Position numbers and translations under genes: made by a program | In this document: piece after piece, positions 36,356-46,770 of the stretch | How positions within the stretch are numbered: the first letter of the stretch is position 1 | How the letters are laid out: every line of letters starts with the position of its first letter | Origin: Aalborgiella sp963841045 | Lineage (GTDB): Bacteria; Pseudomonadota; Gammaproteobacteria; Burkholderiales; Burkholderiaceae_C | Direction: 5' to 3' | DNA length: 64,000 bases | NCBI GenBank assembly: GCA_963841045.1 | Contig: CAWJBD010000003.1 | Coordinates: 248,001 to 312,000 of the forward strand | Notes under the pieces: generated by a model | The model's input: only the letters and a program-made list of their open reading frames with translations | The model's database searches: none | Told to the model about the DNA's origin: nothing

Positions 36356-38713
36356 TTAGTCATAGTTCGTGAAACGACTGGGTGTTGTAACTTGTTCATT
36401 TAAATTTTGATAACGCGGTATATTCGTTTTCAAGGTTCTTAACGTTCCAGCCTGTCCAATTCGAGCAAAGCCAACCAATTCGAGTTGGAACAAAACACGA
36501 CTGTTACTACTGGCATCGCTGCGAGCCAAGTTTTCCACCACGACACGCCCTAACCAACAACCAGCATCATATTCAAACCCCACAATGGAATCAACGAATT
36601 TGCGATCAGCCATGCTGTAATTCAGTCGCCCAACTGAATACCAGCGACCCGAGCTCTGGCCATTGTCTGATACGGCGGTTTGTCCCTTATCGCCCCACAA
36701 ATCATTGAGAGGCCATTGCCAGCCTAAATCGATTTGTTCACTGCTGCCTTTTTGCAAGCGATATGCTAAATTCAAGACACGGTAGTTACTAGGCGTATAG
36801 CTTGCCCCAATGGTTGAACGAATGGCTCGATTGGTGTCAAAATTATATTGTTGCGTCGTGTCTAATGACCAATGAGGTGATACATTGACAGACGCACCAA
36901 CTAGCAAATCACTGAAACGATCCGTCACTGCGGTAGTCCCTGGCAATGTAACCAATTGATTTTTGAAACGGAAACGCTGCGCGACAGAGAATCGTGCCAA
37001 TTCAGCACCCGTTCCTCCATCTAAAAATCTAGATGTGGCGCCCAAAGTCAGTAAATTGTTATCGGCAATTCTGTCACCACCACTGTATGGATTTTCTAAA
37101 TAGCTGCTGGCAAAACTAAAGTCGTTTGCTGTAGTGTCATAAAGTGGAATAAAACTTTGATCACGATAAGGTGTATAGGTATAAAAAGCACGGGGCTCAA
37201 AGGTCTGCAACACATTTCTTCCGAAAATTTGTGTATCTCGTTCAAATACCAAACCGCTGTCTAGACTGAATGTTGGTAAAACACGATTGGCTGAGCGAGC
37301 ACCATTGGATACAACATCATCAAATGCATAACGAGTTGCATGGACTTGCAGTTTTGGGGTAAAGAACCATCCCGGGTTTATCCAAGGACGACTGACCTGT
37401 GCATGCAAAATTCCGCGATTAACGTTGGGTTGCTTGGTCAAACTCGCATCAGACGAGAACCGTGTGACATCGCCTGTGATAGAAAAATCAAATCCGTACA
37501 AATTGTTTTTTGCATACCTGGCCGTAAATTGTGGCAACCTATCGTAGGGCGGAACAATTGGCGCGGCAATATCTTTCAATGTTTGCCATTTCGAAACGCG
37601 TAACCCAAGTGACAGTTGCTCGGTATTCAAACTCAAACCCATTTCGCTGGCCAACAAACGCTGTGTCAACGAGGCTGTACCTCGGGGAAAATCGCGCCAA
37701 TAGTTGTCGTCACTCACGCGGTTAATATCAAAATTTAAGCCAACATCTCCCAAGCCTGTCTGGTAATTCATATTTTGCTTACCAGCAAAACCCCAACGCG
37801 TGCGGTCACGAAGTGGGTCAGATGGCATGACATCGGCGCGTATTTGACCGTTGTAGTTATCTTCTAAATAGCGGAATTCTGCCCCCATGCTTAAACCACG
37901 TCGGTAACTGTACGCTGGAATAAGGGTGGCATCACGATTGGGCGCCAAATTGACATAGTAGGGTGCTGAAAACTCAAACCCGTTGATACTGTCTGTGGCA
38001 TATGTGGGTGGTAACCAACCCGATTTGCGCTTGTTACTCAACGGAAAACTAATGGATGGCAGAGGCACGGGTACGCCTTTGAAAGTCAGTGTGGCGTCTG
38101 TCGCTTGTCCAACATCATCCTCAGTATTGATATTCATACTGGCAGCTTTGAGTATCCAGTCTGGCATCCAACTGGGTCCAGGATATCTTCTACAGGTGCT
38201 GTAAGTGGCATTTTGAATGATGGCATGCTTGTCATCTACAAAATCTACGCGACTGCCTTCACCATGACCTTCTGTTTTAAGAAATTTATACTTTGGCTGA
38301 TCTAAAAAGCCAGAAAAACTGTCGACCTTCAAATCCAGCAGCGTGCCTTCATAAATATCACCTAAACGATTGAGCCTGACATTGTTAGTCGCTTTGGCCT
38401 TGTCTTCCAGAATTTGGTATTCCAATTTATCGGCATGAATCACTGTGCCTGGGCGTCGCAGTTCGGCATTGCCCTCAACCTTGGCTTCAATATCAGGTCT
38501 ACCACTGATTCGGTCGCCGTAGATAAAGGTTATTGGAGCTTGTTGCACAGTTTGCGGGATCGCTTCTTGCAGCAAGGGCGACATTTTCAATGTTGCTGAT
38601 GCTGGCTTAACTGCATTCTGAACAGTTTGCGCATGACTTGAACTTAGGCCTAAGATGTTCAGTGCAATGAATAAAATTGGTGAGAAACTAATTTTTCGCA
38701 TGTCGTTGGGCAT
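36356..38713 (-). CDS. lptD: LPS-assembly protein LptD
   Basis: A 785-residue outer-membrane beta-barrel that inserts lipopolysaccharide at the cell surface with LptE. It has an N-terminal signal sequence, an OstA-like domain (about 70-200, GNAELRRPGTVIHADKLEYQ), and a C-terminal LptD barrel (WRDFPRGTASLTQRLLASE, FQLELVGFARIG near the end). The start could be the ATG at 38713 or one 12 bases inside. It faces amgK across an 88-base divergent gap. Confidence 0.94.
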   Translation of the reverse strand: MPNDMRKISFSPILFIALNILGLSSSHAQTVQNAVKPASATLKMSPLLQEAIPQTVQQAPITFIYGDRISGRPDIEAKVEGNAELRRPGTVIHADKLEYQILEDKAKATNNVRLNRLGDIYEGTLLDLKVDSFSGFLDQPKYKFLKTEGHGEGSRVDFVDDKHAIIQNATYSTCRRYPGPSWMPDWILKAASMNINTEDDVGQATDATLTFKGVPVPLPSISFPLSNKRKSGWLPPTYATDSINGFEFSAPYYVNLAPNRDATLIPAYSYRRGLSMGAEFRYLEDNYNGQIRADVMPSDPLRDRTRWGFAGKQNMNYQTGLGDVGLNFDINRVSDDNYWRDFPRGTASLTQRLLASEMGLSLNTEQLSLGLRVSKWQTLKDIAAPIVPPYDRLPQFTARYAKNNLYGFDFSITGDVTRFSSDASLTKQPNVNRGILHAQVSRPWINPGWFFTPKLQVHATRYAFDDVVSNGARSANRVLPTFSLDSGLVFERDTQIFGRNVLQTFEPRAFYTYTPYRDQSFIPLYDTTANDFSFASSYLENPYSGGDRIADNNLLTLGATSRFLDGGTGAELARFSVAQRFRFKNQLVTLPGTTAVTDRFSDLLVGASVNVSPHWSLDTTQQYNFDTNRAIRSTIGASYTPSNYRVLNLAYRLQKGSSEQIDLGWQWPLNDLWGDKGQTAVSDNGQSSGRWYSVGRLNYSMADRKFVDSIVGFEYDAGCWLGRVVVENLARSDASSNSRVLFQLELVGFARIGQAGTLRTLKTNIPRYQNLNEQVTTPSRFTNYD

Positions 38714-38801
38714 GTCGTTTGTTCAGATAAATTAAAAAAGAAACCTTACTACTCAAGTGAATCGAAATGGGCTTTTTAGTTGTTTGTAAAATAGATTATC
38801 C

Positions 38802-39935
38802 ATGAATCCAAGCACAAGTCACCAAACAATCCCATCCGCGTCCAATACAAGCATTATCTGGGATGACACTGATCGCCATTCTTTATTCCAGTCTTGGTTA
38901 AAAAACGCAGGCCCGAACCACCATTTATCTGACAACACACTGCGCAGTGCATCAGCGGATGCCAGTTTCAGACGCTATTTTCGCATCGACAATTCGCTAG
39001 GACAGAGTTTCATCGTCATGGATGCACCACCAGACAAAGAAGATTGCAAGCCATTCGCACATGTAGCCGATTTGATGTCCCAAGCGGGTTTGCTCGTTCC
39101 TGAAGTCCTCAACTGGGACGAAACGAATGGCTTCATGCTGCTCACTGATTTGGGCGCAAAAACCATGATGGAAGTCATAAACCCCCATTTATCTGACGAT
39201 CTTGCAGAGCCCAATCAGGACTTGTACATGCAAGCAGTTGATGTATTGGTCGCTTGGCAATTAGCTTCTAAGCCTGATGTATTGCCAGCCTATGATGAGT
39301 CTTTGTTGCGCCGTGAACTTAATTTGTATCCTGAATGGTACTTGGCAAAGCACAAGCAAATCAACCTAACGCCATCGCAGCAAGCGACCTTAGACAATGC
39401 TTTCTCATTGATCGTGCAACGCAATCTGGCAGTGCCCAATGTGTATGTTCATCGCGATTTCATGCCACGCAATTTGATGGTCGCAATGCGTGACGGGAAA
39501 CCGACCTTGGGTGTGCTTGACTTTCAAGATGCTGTTTATGGCCCCATCACGTATGACATTGCCAGTTTGATGCGCGACGCTTTTCTATCTTGGGAAGAGC
39601 CGTTTGTACTGGATATCACCATTCGCTATTGGCAAAAAGCAGTCAAAGTCGGTTTATTGGGCGCAAACAGTGCGTCGGGCTGGGGTGCAGATTTTGGCGA
39701 GTTTTATCGCGCTGTTGAGTGGCAAGCACTGCAACGGCACTTGAAAATACTGGGCATTTTTGCGCGCTTAACCCTGCGCGATGGCAAACCTAAATATTTG
39801 GCTGACACACCGCGCTTCATCAACTATGTGCGTAAAACGGCTGACCGATACCGCGAGTTGGGACCTTTTTTGAAGCTCATTGATGAAATTGAAGGCATAG
39901 AAACGGCAACCAGCTATGCATTTGGCAAAGTCTAA
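38802..39935 (+). CDS. amgK: AmgK-like sugar kinase (aminoglycoside-phosphotransferase fold)
   Basis: A 377-residue kinase with the Brenner motif VYVHRDFMPRNLMV and the metal motif LGVLDFQDAVYGPITYD, and an N-terminal lobe SFRRYFRI. Genes of this kind, divergent from lptD, encode the anomeric N-acetylmuramate/N-acetylglucosamine kinase of cell-wall recycling and are normally followed by the uridylyltransferase gene murU. Here murU is absent; a repeat-A copy and rsmE follow instead. The function is therefore assigned by family and position only. Confidence 0.82.
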   Translation: MNPSTSHQTIPSASNTSIIWDDTDRHSLFQSWLKNAGPNHHLSDNTLRSASADASFRRYFRIDNSLGQSFIVMDAPPDKEDCKPFAHVADLMSQAGLLVPEVLNWDETNGFMLLTDLGAKTMMEVINPHLSDDLAEPNQDLYMQAVDVLVAWQLASKPDVLPAYDESLLRRELNLYPEWYLAKHKQINLTPSQQATLDNAFSLIVQRNLAVPNVYVHRDFMPRNLMVAMRDGKPTLGVLDFQDAVYGPITYDIASLMRDAFLSWEEPFVLDITIRYWQKAVKVGLLGANSASGWGADFGEFYRAVEWQALQRHLKILGIFARLTLRDGKPKYLADTPRFINYVRKTADRYRELGPFLKLIDEIEGIETATSYAFGKV

Positions 39936-39966
39936 GTAAGCAGCCTGCATCGCCTCTATCTCATGA

Positions 39967-40034
39967 ATATTTATAAGAAATTAGGCTGTATCCGGCGTAT
40001 TTATTGCCTAGTTTGCTATTAAATATATAGCAAA
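39967..40034 (-). repeat. Repeat family A, intergenic copy 3
   Basis: Read on the minus strand: TTTGCTAT...ATAGCAAAC hairpin, TAGGCAATAAATACGCCGG, ATACAGCC, then TAATTTCTTATAAATATTC. It occupies nearly the whole gap between amgK and rsmE, at the place where murU is expected. Confidence 0.85.
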
Positions 40035-40055
40035 TACGTCTAATACTATTTAATC

Positions 40056-40811
40056 ATGAACACACCACGCTTTCACTGCCCTGTGCTTCTCAAGTCTGGC
40101 GACAGTATCAATTTACCGGCAGGTGCAGCGCGGCATGTTCAAGTATTGCGCAAACAACCAGGCGATACGCTGACGCTTTTCAGCGGCATGGATCAAGGTG
40201 GTGAGTTTGAAGCCACCATTGAACACATGGGTCGCAGCGATGTGCGAGTTGTGATAGGCGCGCACAACCCCATTGAACGTGAGCCATTGAACCAAGTGCA
40301 TCTTGCTATTGGCGTTCCAGCCAATGACAGAATGGATTGGTTGGTAGAAAAAGCGACCGAACTGGGTGTCACCAGTATTCAAGCTTTGATGACTGAACGC
40401 AGTGTGCTGCGTTTGAGCGGTGAACGCGCTGATAAAAAGCGCATGCACTGGCAAGCCATTGCCATCGCTGCTTGCGAACAGTGTGGTCGCAATCAAGTGC
40501 CCACCATTCACCCAGTGATGAATTTACACAATTGGTTATCAAATTTGTCAACTTCTGTCACGTATTCGACGCCAATCTCAAACAAACTTTTACTTTCATT
40601 GCAAGCAGAATCTGTCTCTCTCAAAACAAAATTGCGTACAGAAAAGAGTGGGCAGCAATTTATTTTCTTATCAGGACCAGAAGGTGGCTTCAGTCTGTCA
40701 GAAGAAACTGCCGCTCTAAACCATGGTTTTGCGCCCATAACGCTCGGGAATCGTGTTCTCAGAGCAGAGACTGCTGCGATCACTGCCCTGGCTGCGTTGA
40801 CAGTTGAATAA
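40056..40811 (+). CDS. rsmE: 16S rRNA m3U1498 methyltransferase
   Basis: RsmE, 251 residues, methylates U1498 of 16S rRNA. It has the N-terminal PUA-like domain (MNTPRFHCPVLL, ARHVQVLRKQPGD), DWLVEKATELGV and the SPOUT knot LSGPEGGFSLSEE plus ITLGNRVLRAETAAITAL at the end. The region between about residues 150 and 200 is a little more divergent than usual. Confidence 0.93.
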   Translation: MNTPRFHCPVLLKSGDSINLPAGAARHVQVLRKQPGDTLTLFSGMDQGGEFEATIEHMGRSDVRVVIGAHNPIEREPLNQVHLAIGVPANDRMDWLVEKATELGVTSIQALMTERSVLRLSGERADKKRMHWQAIAIAACEQCGRNQVPTIHPVMNLHNWLSNLSTSVTYSTPISNKLLLSLQAESVSLKTKLRTEKSGQQFIFLSGPEGGFSLSEETAALNHGFAPITLGNRVLRAETAAITALAALTVE

Positions 40812-40858
40812 AACAATAACCTAAACAATTTCCTTTCACACACGGAAAACTCACAACC

Positions 40859-42127
40859 ATGAACATCAATCTTTGGCTCCTTGCATTTGCGCAAGGCTTG
40901 TTTCTAACCAATAACGTCACTTTCATCGCCATCAATGGCTTGGTAGGTTGGAGTATCGCGCCGCTGGGATGGATGGCAACACTACCGGTCGTTGGTTATG
41001 TGGTGGGTGGCGCGTTGAGCACGGGTATGGTGGCCAAGACACAAAAGAAATATGGCCGCAAAAAATCATTCCAAATGGGATTGGTCATCGGTATGTTGTC
41101 GGCGGCTGTTTGCGCCTACGCGGCCCACACACAACAGTTTTGGTTATTGGTTGCATCCACCATGGTGGCAGGGTTTTACAACGCCAACGCCAGCCTTTAC
41201 CGCTTTGCAGCCGCTGAATTGGCATTGCCCGCTTTTAAAGAAAAAGCAGTTTCGCTGGTGATGGCGGGTGGTTTGCTCGGTGCGGTTTTGGGACCTAATT
41301 TAGCGCAATGGACCAAATCTATTTTTGCCGTGCCTTTTGTGGGTGCTTACACGGCGCTGGTGTTCATTGCGATCATATCGATGCTTGTGATTTCACAGAT
41401 CAAGTTTCCTGAACTTCCAACAAATCAAATCAATCAAGCCAATGCAGACTTGGGACGCCCCTTGGCAGAAATCATCAAACAGCCAGTTTTCATCGTGGCT
41501 GCAATGGCCAGTTCATTGGGCTACGGAGTGATGAATTTATTGATGGCGGCCACACCGCTGGCGATGCAAAATTGTGGCTTGTCTTTTTCTGACACGGCCT
41601 TGGTATTGGAATGGCATGTGATTGGCATGTTTGCACCCGGTTTTTTTACGGGCCATTTAATCAAGCGGTTTGGCGTGTTGCGCATCATGGGTATTGGTGT
41701 GCTTCTAAATTTTGTGTGTATCGCTATCGCTTTATCAGGTCAAGAGTTGCATCAATACTTAATCGCATTATTTTTACTCGGACTGGGATGGAATTTTCTC
41801 TTCACTGGCGGCACAACTTTGGCACTGACAACTTACCAACCCGTTGAAAAAGACCGGGCACAAGGCGCTATTAATTTCATTACCTTTGCGGTATTGGCAT
41901 TCACATCGTTTGCCTCTGGTGCCATGGTGACCACCCAAGGTTGGTCAATGTTGAACACTTTGTCACTGTTACCCGTTTTTGTTATCGGGTTGGCACTCAT
42001 TTGGCTTGCAATCCGTCAGCCAAGCAGGTCACAATATACCGTCTTAAAGACTACATTAAACTTAGTCTTTAGTTCATTAACTTTTCACTTTCTACTATTT
42101 ACAAAGGATTCATCATGGGATTGTTAG
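40859..42127 (+). CDS. Major facilitator superfamily transporter
   Basis: A 422-residue inner-membrane transporter with 12 hydrophobic segments. The loop KTQKKYGRKKSFQMG between helices 2 and 3 is the MFS signature. The last 35 residues (after WLAIRQPS) look unlike a transporter end and run 13 bases into the next gene, so the true stop may have been lost. The substrate is unknown. It starts 48 bases after rsmE. Confidence 0.82.
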   Translation: MNINLWLLAFAQGLFLTNNVTFIAINGLVGWSIAPLGWMATLPVVGYVVGGALSTGMVAKTQKKYGRKKSFQMGLVIGMLSAAVCAYAAHTQQFWLLVASTMVAGFYNANASLYRFAAAELALPAFKEKAVSLVMAGGLLGAVLGPNLAQWTKSIFAVPFVGAYTALVFIAIISMLVISQIKFPELPTNQINQANADLGRPLAEIIKQPVFIVAAMASSLGYGVMNLLMAATPLAMQNCGLSFSDTALVLEWHVIGMFAPGFFTGHLIKRFGVLRIMGIGVLLNFVCIAIALSGQELHQYLIALFLLGLGWNFLFTGGTTLALTTYQPVEKDRAQGAINFITFAVLAFTSFASGAMVTTQGWSMLNTLSLLPVFVIGLALIWLAIRQPSRSQYTVLKTTLNLVFSSLTFHFLLFTKDSSWDC

Positions 42128-42585
42128 ACTCAGTTATCGGTGCAGTTTTAAACGGCGGTCAGCAACAAGCGCCAGCCGCTGGTGGCGGTTTAGGTAGCAT
42201 CATTGGCATGTTGGCTCAAAACCCACAAATCTTGTCAACCATCACTGGCATGCTGGGCAATGATGGCGCACAGGGTGGCTTGGGCGGATTGGTTGGCACA
42301 TTGTCAAAAGCTGGTTTAGGCGATGCTGTGGGTTCTTGGATCAGCAATGGACAAAACATGCCTGTTTCTGGCGAACAACTCGGCGGCGCTTTGGGTTCAG
42401 ATGTATTGGCTGGTTTGGCCAAACAAATGGGTGTCAACACGGGTGATGCGGGTGGCATTTTGGCCAGTGTTTTGCCTGAATTAATTAATCAGTTGACACC
42501 ACAAGGTCAAGCGCCTGCAGGTGGATTGGGCAATGCAGGCGATTTGATGGGCATGCTGGGTGGCTTACTGAATCAAAAAGCGTAA
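42115..42585 (+). CDS. YidB-like / DUF937 protein
   Basis: A 156-residue Gly- and Gln-rich protein beginning MGLLDSVIGAVLNGGQQQ. It matches the YidB/DUF937 family with its repeated amphipathic helices (NPQILSTITGMLG, LLPELINQLTPQGQ-like text: SVLPELINQLTPQGQ). The family's role is not established. A good ribosome site (AAGGA) precedes the ATG. Confidence 0.82.
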   Translation: MGLLDSVIGAVLNGGQQQAPAAGGGLGSIIGMLAQNPQILSTITGMLGNDGAQGGLGGLVGTLSKAGLGDAVGSWISNGQNMPVSGEQLGGALGSDVLAGLAKQMGVNTGDAGGILASVLPELINQLTPQGQAPAGGLGNAGDLMGMLGGLLNQKA

Positions 42586-42592
42586 GCTAGAC

Positions 42593-43444
42593 TTATTCAG
42601 GTAAAGTTCGATCAAGCCAAGTTTTCATGCAAGTGAAAACTTGGGCTTGATCAGGTTCATTGAAAATTTCGTGGTACATGTGTTCAAAACATTGAACCTC
42701 CACACAACTGGGCGCATTGGCGGCAAATGCGCGACTACCTGCAGGGGATACCAATTTATCCTGTCCCGCAAACATCAATAAAGTAGGCAATTTCAAACCA
42801 GATGCCGATGCAATTACCTCTGCTCCATTGTTCACAATAGATCGACCCAATCTGGCAGAGATACGGTCATGCACCAAAGGGTCAGAGGTATATGCTGCAA
42901 CCACTGACTCATCGTGTGAAATAAAACGCGGATCTAAACCATTCCCTACACGCAAATTGGGTGCAATTCTTGGTAAAGTGGACAAAAGCAATTTTTGGAT
43001 AGCGTTCAATCCACCATCCAAAGCTGGAGATGACATCACCAGAGCATCCACTCTTTCTGGATGCATTGATACAAAGCGACCCACCACGCCACCACCCATG
43101 CTGTGCCCAACTAACACCAGTTTTTCGTTTGCAGGCATATTTTGCTGTGCTTGCAAAAGCATTGCATCCAAATCGTCCAACATTTGATTGTCGGCTAACA
43201 AACCACCGCGTACACCGGTGGACAAACCATGCCCAAAATGGTCGTATCCTTTAACCGAAAAACCCCATTGATTTAAGTGCTGAGCCACATGTGCATATCG
43301 ACCCATGTGCTCGCCCAAACCATGCACCAATAACGCTGTGCCACGTGATTTTTGACCCGTTTGCAATGGCCAATCGTAAATCGCTATGGTTTCACCTTTG
43401 CCAGTTTTGAAATTCGAAATAATGGGAGCTGGTAATGGTGACAT
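42593..43444 (-). CDS. Alpha/beta hydrolase, monoacylglycerol lipase type
   Basis: A 283-residue serine hydrolase of the S33-like Hydrolase_4 group. The oxyanion loop is LLVHGLGEHMGRY, the nucleophile elbow VLVGHSMGGGV, the acid lies in LLMFAGQDKLVSP and the His in FEHMYHEIFNEP. These features match bacterial monoacylglycerol lipase/lysophospholipase. It is convergent with the DUF937 gene and ends 8 bases from it. Confidence 0.86.
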   Translation of the reverse strand: MSPLPAPIISNFKTGKGETIAIYDWPLQTGQKSRGTALLVHGLGEHMGRYAHVAQHLNQWGFSVKGYDHFGHGLSTGVRGGLLADNQMLDDLDAMLLQAQQNMPANEKLVLVGHSMGGGVVGRFVSMHPERVDALVMSSPALDGGLNAIQKLLLSTLPRIAPNLRVGNGLDPRFISHDESVVAAYTSDPLVHDRISARLGRSIVNNGAEVIASASGLKLPTLLMFAGQDKLVSPAGSRAFAANAPSCVEVQCFEHMYHEIFNEPDQAQVFTCMKTWLDRTLPE

Positions 43445-43475
43445 GTGATTGGTCTTTTAAATTGGCGTTAGGAAA

Positions 43476-44874
43476 TTAAAGCAAGGTGCGATATATCAAG
43501 CCGCATATGGCACATGCGAATAAAACCGACATAACGTCCACTTTATAACGAATTAACGCGAGCGCCGCAACACCTGCTAAGCCCAAAGCAAAGAAATCAA
43601 TATTCGACACTTGAAACCCAATGTTGTCTACATTTAATGCAATGTGTGTAATAAAAAATAGGGCAAGACTGGCAATAACACCGACGACTGCGGCTGTGAT
43701 AGCGGTCAATGGCGCAGTGAATTTCAAATTATTGTGCGTTGTTTCAACCAATGGGCCACCAGCCAATATAAACATGAATGAGGGCAAAAATGTGAACCAA
43801 GTTGTCAAGGTTGCAGCAAGTGCAGCACCTAAAAACAGCGCATCAGGCCCCAGCACTTGTTTAGACCAACCACCTAAAAAAGCGACAAAGGACACGACCA
43901 TGATCAATGGACCAGGTGTTGTTTCACCCAATGCCAAACCATCCATCATTTGAGCACCTGATAGCCACCCGAATTGATTAACACCACCATCGTACACATA
44001 AGGCAACACCGCATAAGCGCCACCAAAAGTGAGCAGTGCCGCTTTGGTGAAAAACCAGGACATTTGTGTCAAGGTACCATGCCACCCCTGATAAGCCATC
44101 AAGATGCCCATGGGCAAAAGCCATAAAGTCAAACATACGGAAACAACTTTCGCAAGGTGTGATTTCCTAAAAAGCGCATGCTCAGGCGTTGGCGTGTCGT
44201 CATCAATTACTGCCGACACATGTGCGCCACCACTACCTTTGGCACCATGCCCACCGCCGCTCGCAAACTGAGTGGGCGCAAATTTTGCACCAGCAGCTCC
44301 GATTATTGCGGCCAGCAGAACAATCAATGGGAATGGAACGCTGAAAAAGTACAATCCTAAAAAACTGAGCACCGCTACAAGCCACAAAATTGGCGCTTTG
44401 CTGGGAGTCTTTAAAGTTTTAGATCCAATGCGGTGTACCGCTTGCACAACGATGGCTGCAACAGCCGGTTTAATGCCATACAGCAATGCCGCCACCCAAG
44501 GCACACTACCGAAGACCACGTAGACATAGCTTAATCCGATTAATATAAACAAGGAAGGCAACACGAAGAGAACGCCTGCCACAATCCCACCCCAAGTTTT
44601 GTGCAACAACCAGCCAATGTAAATTGCCAATTGTTGTGCTTCCGGGCCGGGCAACACCATGCAGTAATTCAATGCATGCAGAAAACGTTTTTCAGAAATC
44701 CAACGCTTCTCATCAACCAACTCTTTATGCATGATAGCGATTTGTCCTGCGGGACCAGCCAAAACTGATCCAACCTAGTTTGAACCAAAATTTGAGTGCG
44801 TCGAAAAACTTGATTGAGTTTCGCTGATTGCTGAATATCTCTTTAGACTTATTTGTCGTGTTGATCGTGTCCAT
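43476..44874 (-). CDS. chrA: Chromate efflux transporter ChrA, N-terminus frameshifted
   Basis: Two-domain CHR-family transporter (chromate/sulfate antiport by family). The main frame from 44762 gives 428 residues with PGPEAQQLAIYIGWLLH, TFGGAYAVLPYV and LGETTPGPLIMVVSFVAFLGG. It lacks the conserved start, which is present just upstream in another frame: ATG at 44874 after AGGA, MDTINTTNKSKEIFSNQ, then FFDALKFWFKLGWISFGG. Taking away one base near 44758 (GG-C-TGG) joins the two into ISFGGPAGQIAIMHKEL exactly as in the family. So the gene is full length with one extra base. Confidence 0.84.
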
Positions 44875-44987
44875 GGGGTTTCCTAGTGAAAATTATTGCC
44901 ATTGGACAGGACACTGTCTTGAAGCGTTTGACGCTAATGGGGCAGCAGATACCCCAAGTAAAAATCATATCAGAACGATATTTATGC

Positions 44988-45569
44988 TTATCTTGAAAGT
45001 AAAAAGACCGATGTTCCAGCAAGCATATTTGGAAAGGTTCGAACAATTCGTTTATCTTGAATTCCAAAACTATCGAGTACTTTCAGACCATTTTTCAAAG
45101 CCAAAATATTCAAATCAGCATGTGTCCCAACTCGAATATTGGGTGTGTCATACCATTGATAAGGTAATCTTTTGGTCACTGGCATGCGGCCTTGCATGAC
45201 GCTGAGCCGATTCGGCCAATGGGCAAAGTTTGGGAATGCCACCACACCAAGCCGCCCTACGCGTACCGTCTCACGCAGCATCACTTCGGCATTTCGCAAA
45301 TGCTGCAATGTGTCTATCTGCAGCACCACATCAAACGAAGCATCGTCAAACAGAGCCAAGCCTTCGTCCAAATTGAGTTGAATGACATTGACTCCACGCT
45401 TCACACAAGCATGCACATTGGTATCGTCAATTTCAATTCCATATCCCATACATTTGCGATTCTCTTGCAAGTATGCGAGCAATGCACCATCACCGCAGCC
45501 CAAATCCAGGACACGCGACCCAACTGGAACCAATTGAGCGATCGCTTGCATGGTTGCTAAGTCACTCAT
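44988..45569 (-). CDS. metW: Methionine biosynthesis protein MetW
   Basis: A 193-residue class I SAM-methyltransferase-like protein. The SAM motif is RVLDLGCGDGALLAYLQ, followed by GIEIDDTNVHACVKRGVNVIQ and FPNFAHWPNRLSVMQGRMPVT, typical of MetW. It pairs with MetX in Burkholderiales, where the two genes overlap (here by 8 bases) and the proteins appear to work together in homoserine acylation. Confidence 0.93.
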   Translation of the reverse strand: MSDLATMQAIAQLVPVGSRVLDLGCGDGALLAYLQENRKCMGYGIEIDDTNVHACVKRGVNVIQLNLDEGLALFDDASFDVVLQIDTLQHLRNAEVMLRETVRVGRLGVVAFPNFAHWPNRLSVMQGRMPVTKRLPYQWYDTPNIRVGTHADLNILALKNGLKVLDSFGIQDKRIVRTFPNMLAGTSVFLLSR

Positions 45570-46758
45570 TGCCTGCCTCCAAATTCTTGTTCTCCAACAA
45601 GATCTTGTCGAAATACGAATGCACTATTCCCAAGTAACGAGCGTCATCTAGTAAAAAGGCATCATGCCCGTGGGGTGCATCAATTTCTGCGTAACTCACA
45701 TCGCGGTGATTGTCAAGTAAGGCTTTCACAATTTCGCGGCTTCGGTTAGGTGCGAAACGCCAATCTGTAGTGAAACTCACTAGCAAAAATTTGGCGACGG
45801 TGTGACTCAATGCTTGTTTGAGATCACCACCAAATTTACGTGCTGGATCAAAATAATCCAGAGCACGTGTTATTAACAAGTAGGTGTTGGCATCAAAATA
45901 TTCTGCGAATTTATCGCCCTGATATCGCAAATAACTTTCTATTTGAAATTCAACTTCTTGCGTTGTGTATTGGTACTCAGCATGTAATTTATTCTGATTT
46001 TCACCTAGACCCAATGCAGCTTTTAACTGCCTTCCAAATTTGGCATTCATCACATCATCACTGAGGTATGTGATATGACCAATCATGCGTGCAATGCGTA
46101 AACCTCTTTTGGGTACGACACCGTGATCATAAAACCGACCCTCATGAAACTCCGGATCGGTCACAATAGCTCGCCTAGCCACTTCATTAAACGCAATATT
46201 TTCAGCAGTCAAATTTGGTGCACTGGCAATAATCAGTGCATGTCGGACACGATTTGGATATTGCAATGTCCAACTTAATGCCTGCATACCACCTAAACTT
46301 CCACCAATCACCGCAGCAAGTTGCTTGATACCAAGTTGGTCCAGCAATAACGCTTGCGAATTAACCCAATCCTCTACAGTCACAACTGGGAAGTCTGGCC
46401 CATACACTTTTTCAGTATCTGGGTTGATGTGCATCGGTCCGGTAGACCCAAAGCAAGAACCCAAGTTATTCACACCGATCACAAAAAATTGATCGGTATC
46501 TAATGTTTTGCCAGGACCAATCATGTTGTCCCACCAACCTGTTGATTTCTCCTCGATCTCTCCAGATTCGTTGGTATATACACCAGCCACATGATGCGAA
46601 GCATTTAAAGCATGGCAAACCAATACTGCATTGGATTTATCGGCGTTTAGTTTGCCGTAAGTCTCAAAACTTAAAGAGTATTCACTTAAGGACTTGCCAC
46701 TTTGTAAGATCAGTGGCTTAGCAAAGTGCATTGATTGTGGTTGGGCAATCATTGTCAT
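45562..46758 (-). CDS. metX: Homoserine O-acyltransferase MetX
   Basis: A 398-residue alpha/beta hydrolase-fold enzyme that acylates homoserine, the first committed step to methionine. The nucleophile elbow is AVIGGSLGGMQALSW, the acid is in the SFTTDWRFAPNRSREI region, and the His lies in IDAPHGHDAFLLDD. By family, MetX from this group may use succinyl- rather than acetyl-CoA. Operon with metW. Confidence 0.93.
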   Translation of the reverse strand: MTMIAQPQSMHFAKPLILQSGKSLSEYSLSFETYGKLNADKSNAVLVCHALNASHHVAGVYTNESGEIEEKSTGWWDNMIGPGKTLDTDQFFVIGVNNLGSCFGSTGPMHINPDTEKVYGPDFPVVTVEDWVNSQALLLDQLGIKQLAAVIGGSLGGMQALSWTLQYPNRVRHALIIASAPNLTAENIAFNEVARRAIVTDPEFHEGRFYDHGVVPKRGLRIARMIGHITYLSDDVMNAKFGRQLKAALGLGENQNKLHAEYQYTTQEVEFQIESYLRYQGDKFAEYFDANTYLLITRALDYFDPARKFGGDLKQALSHTVAKFLLVSFTTDWRFAPNRSREIVKALLDNHRDVSYAEIDAPHGHDAFLLDDARYLGIVHSYFDKILLENKNLEAGNE

Positions 46759-46770
46759 AAAGAGTGCAAA

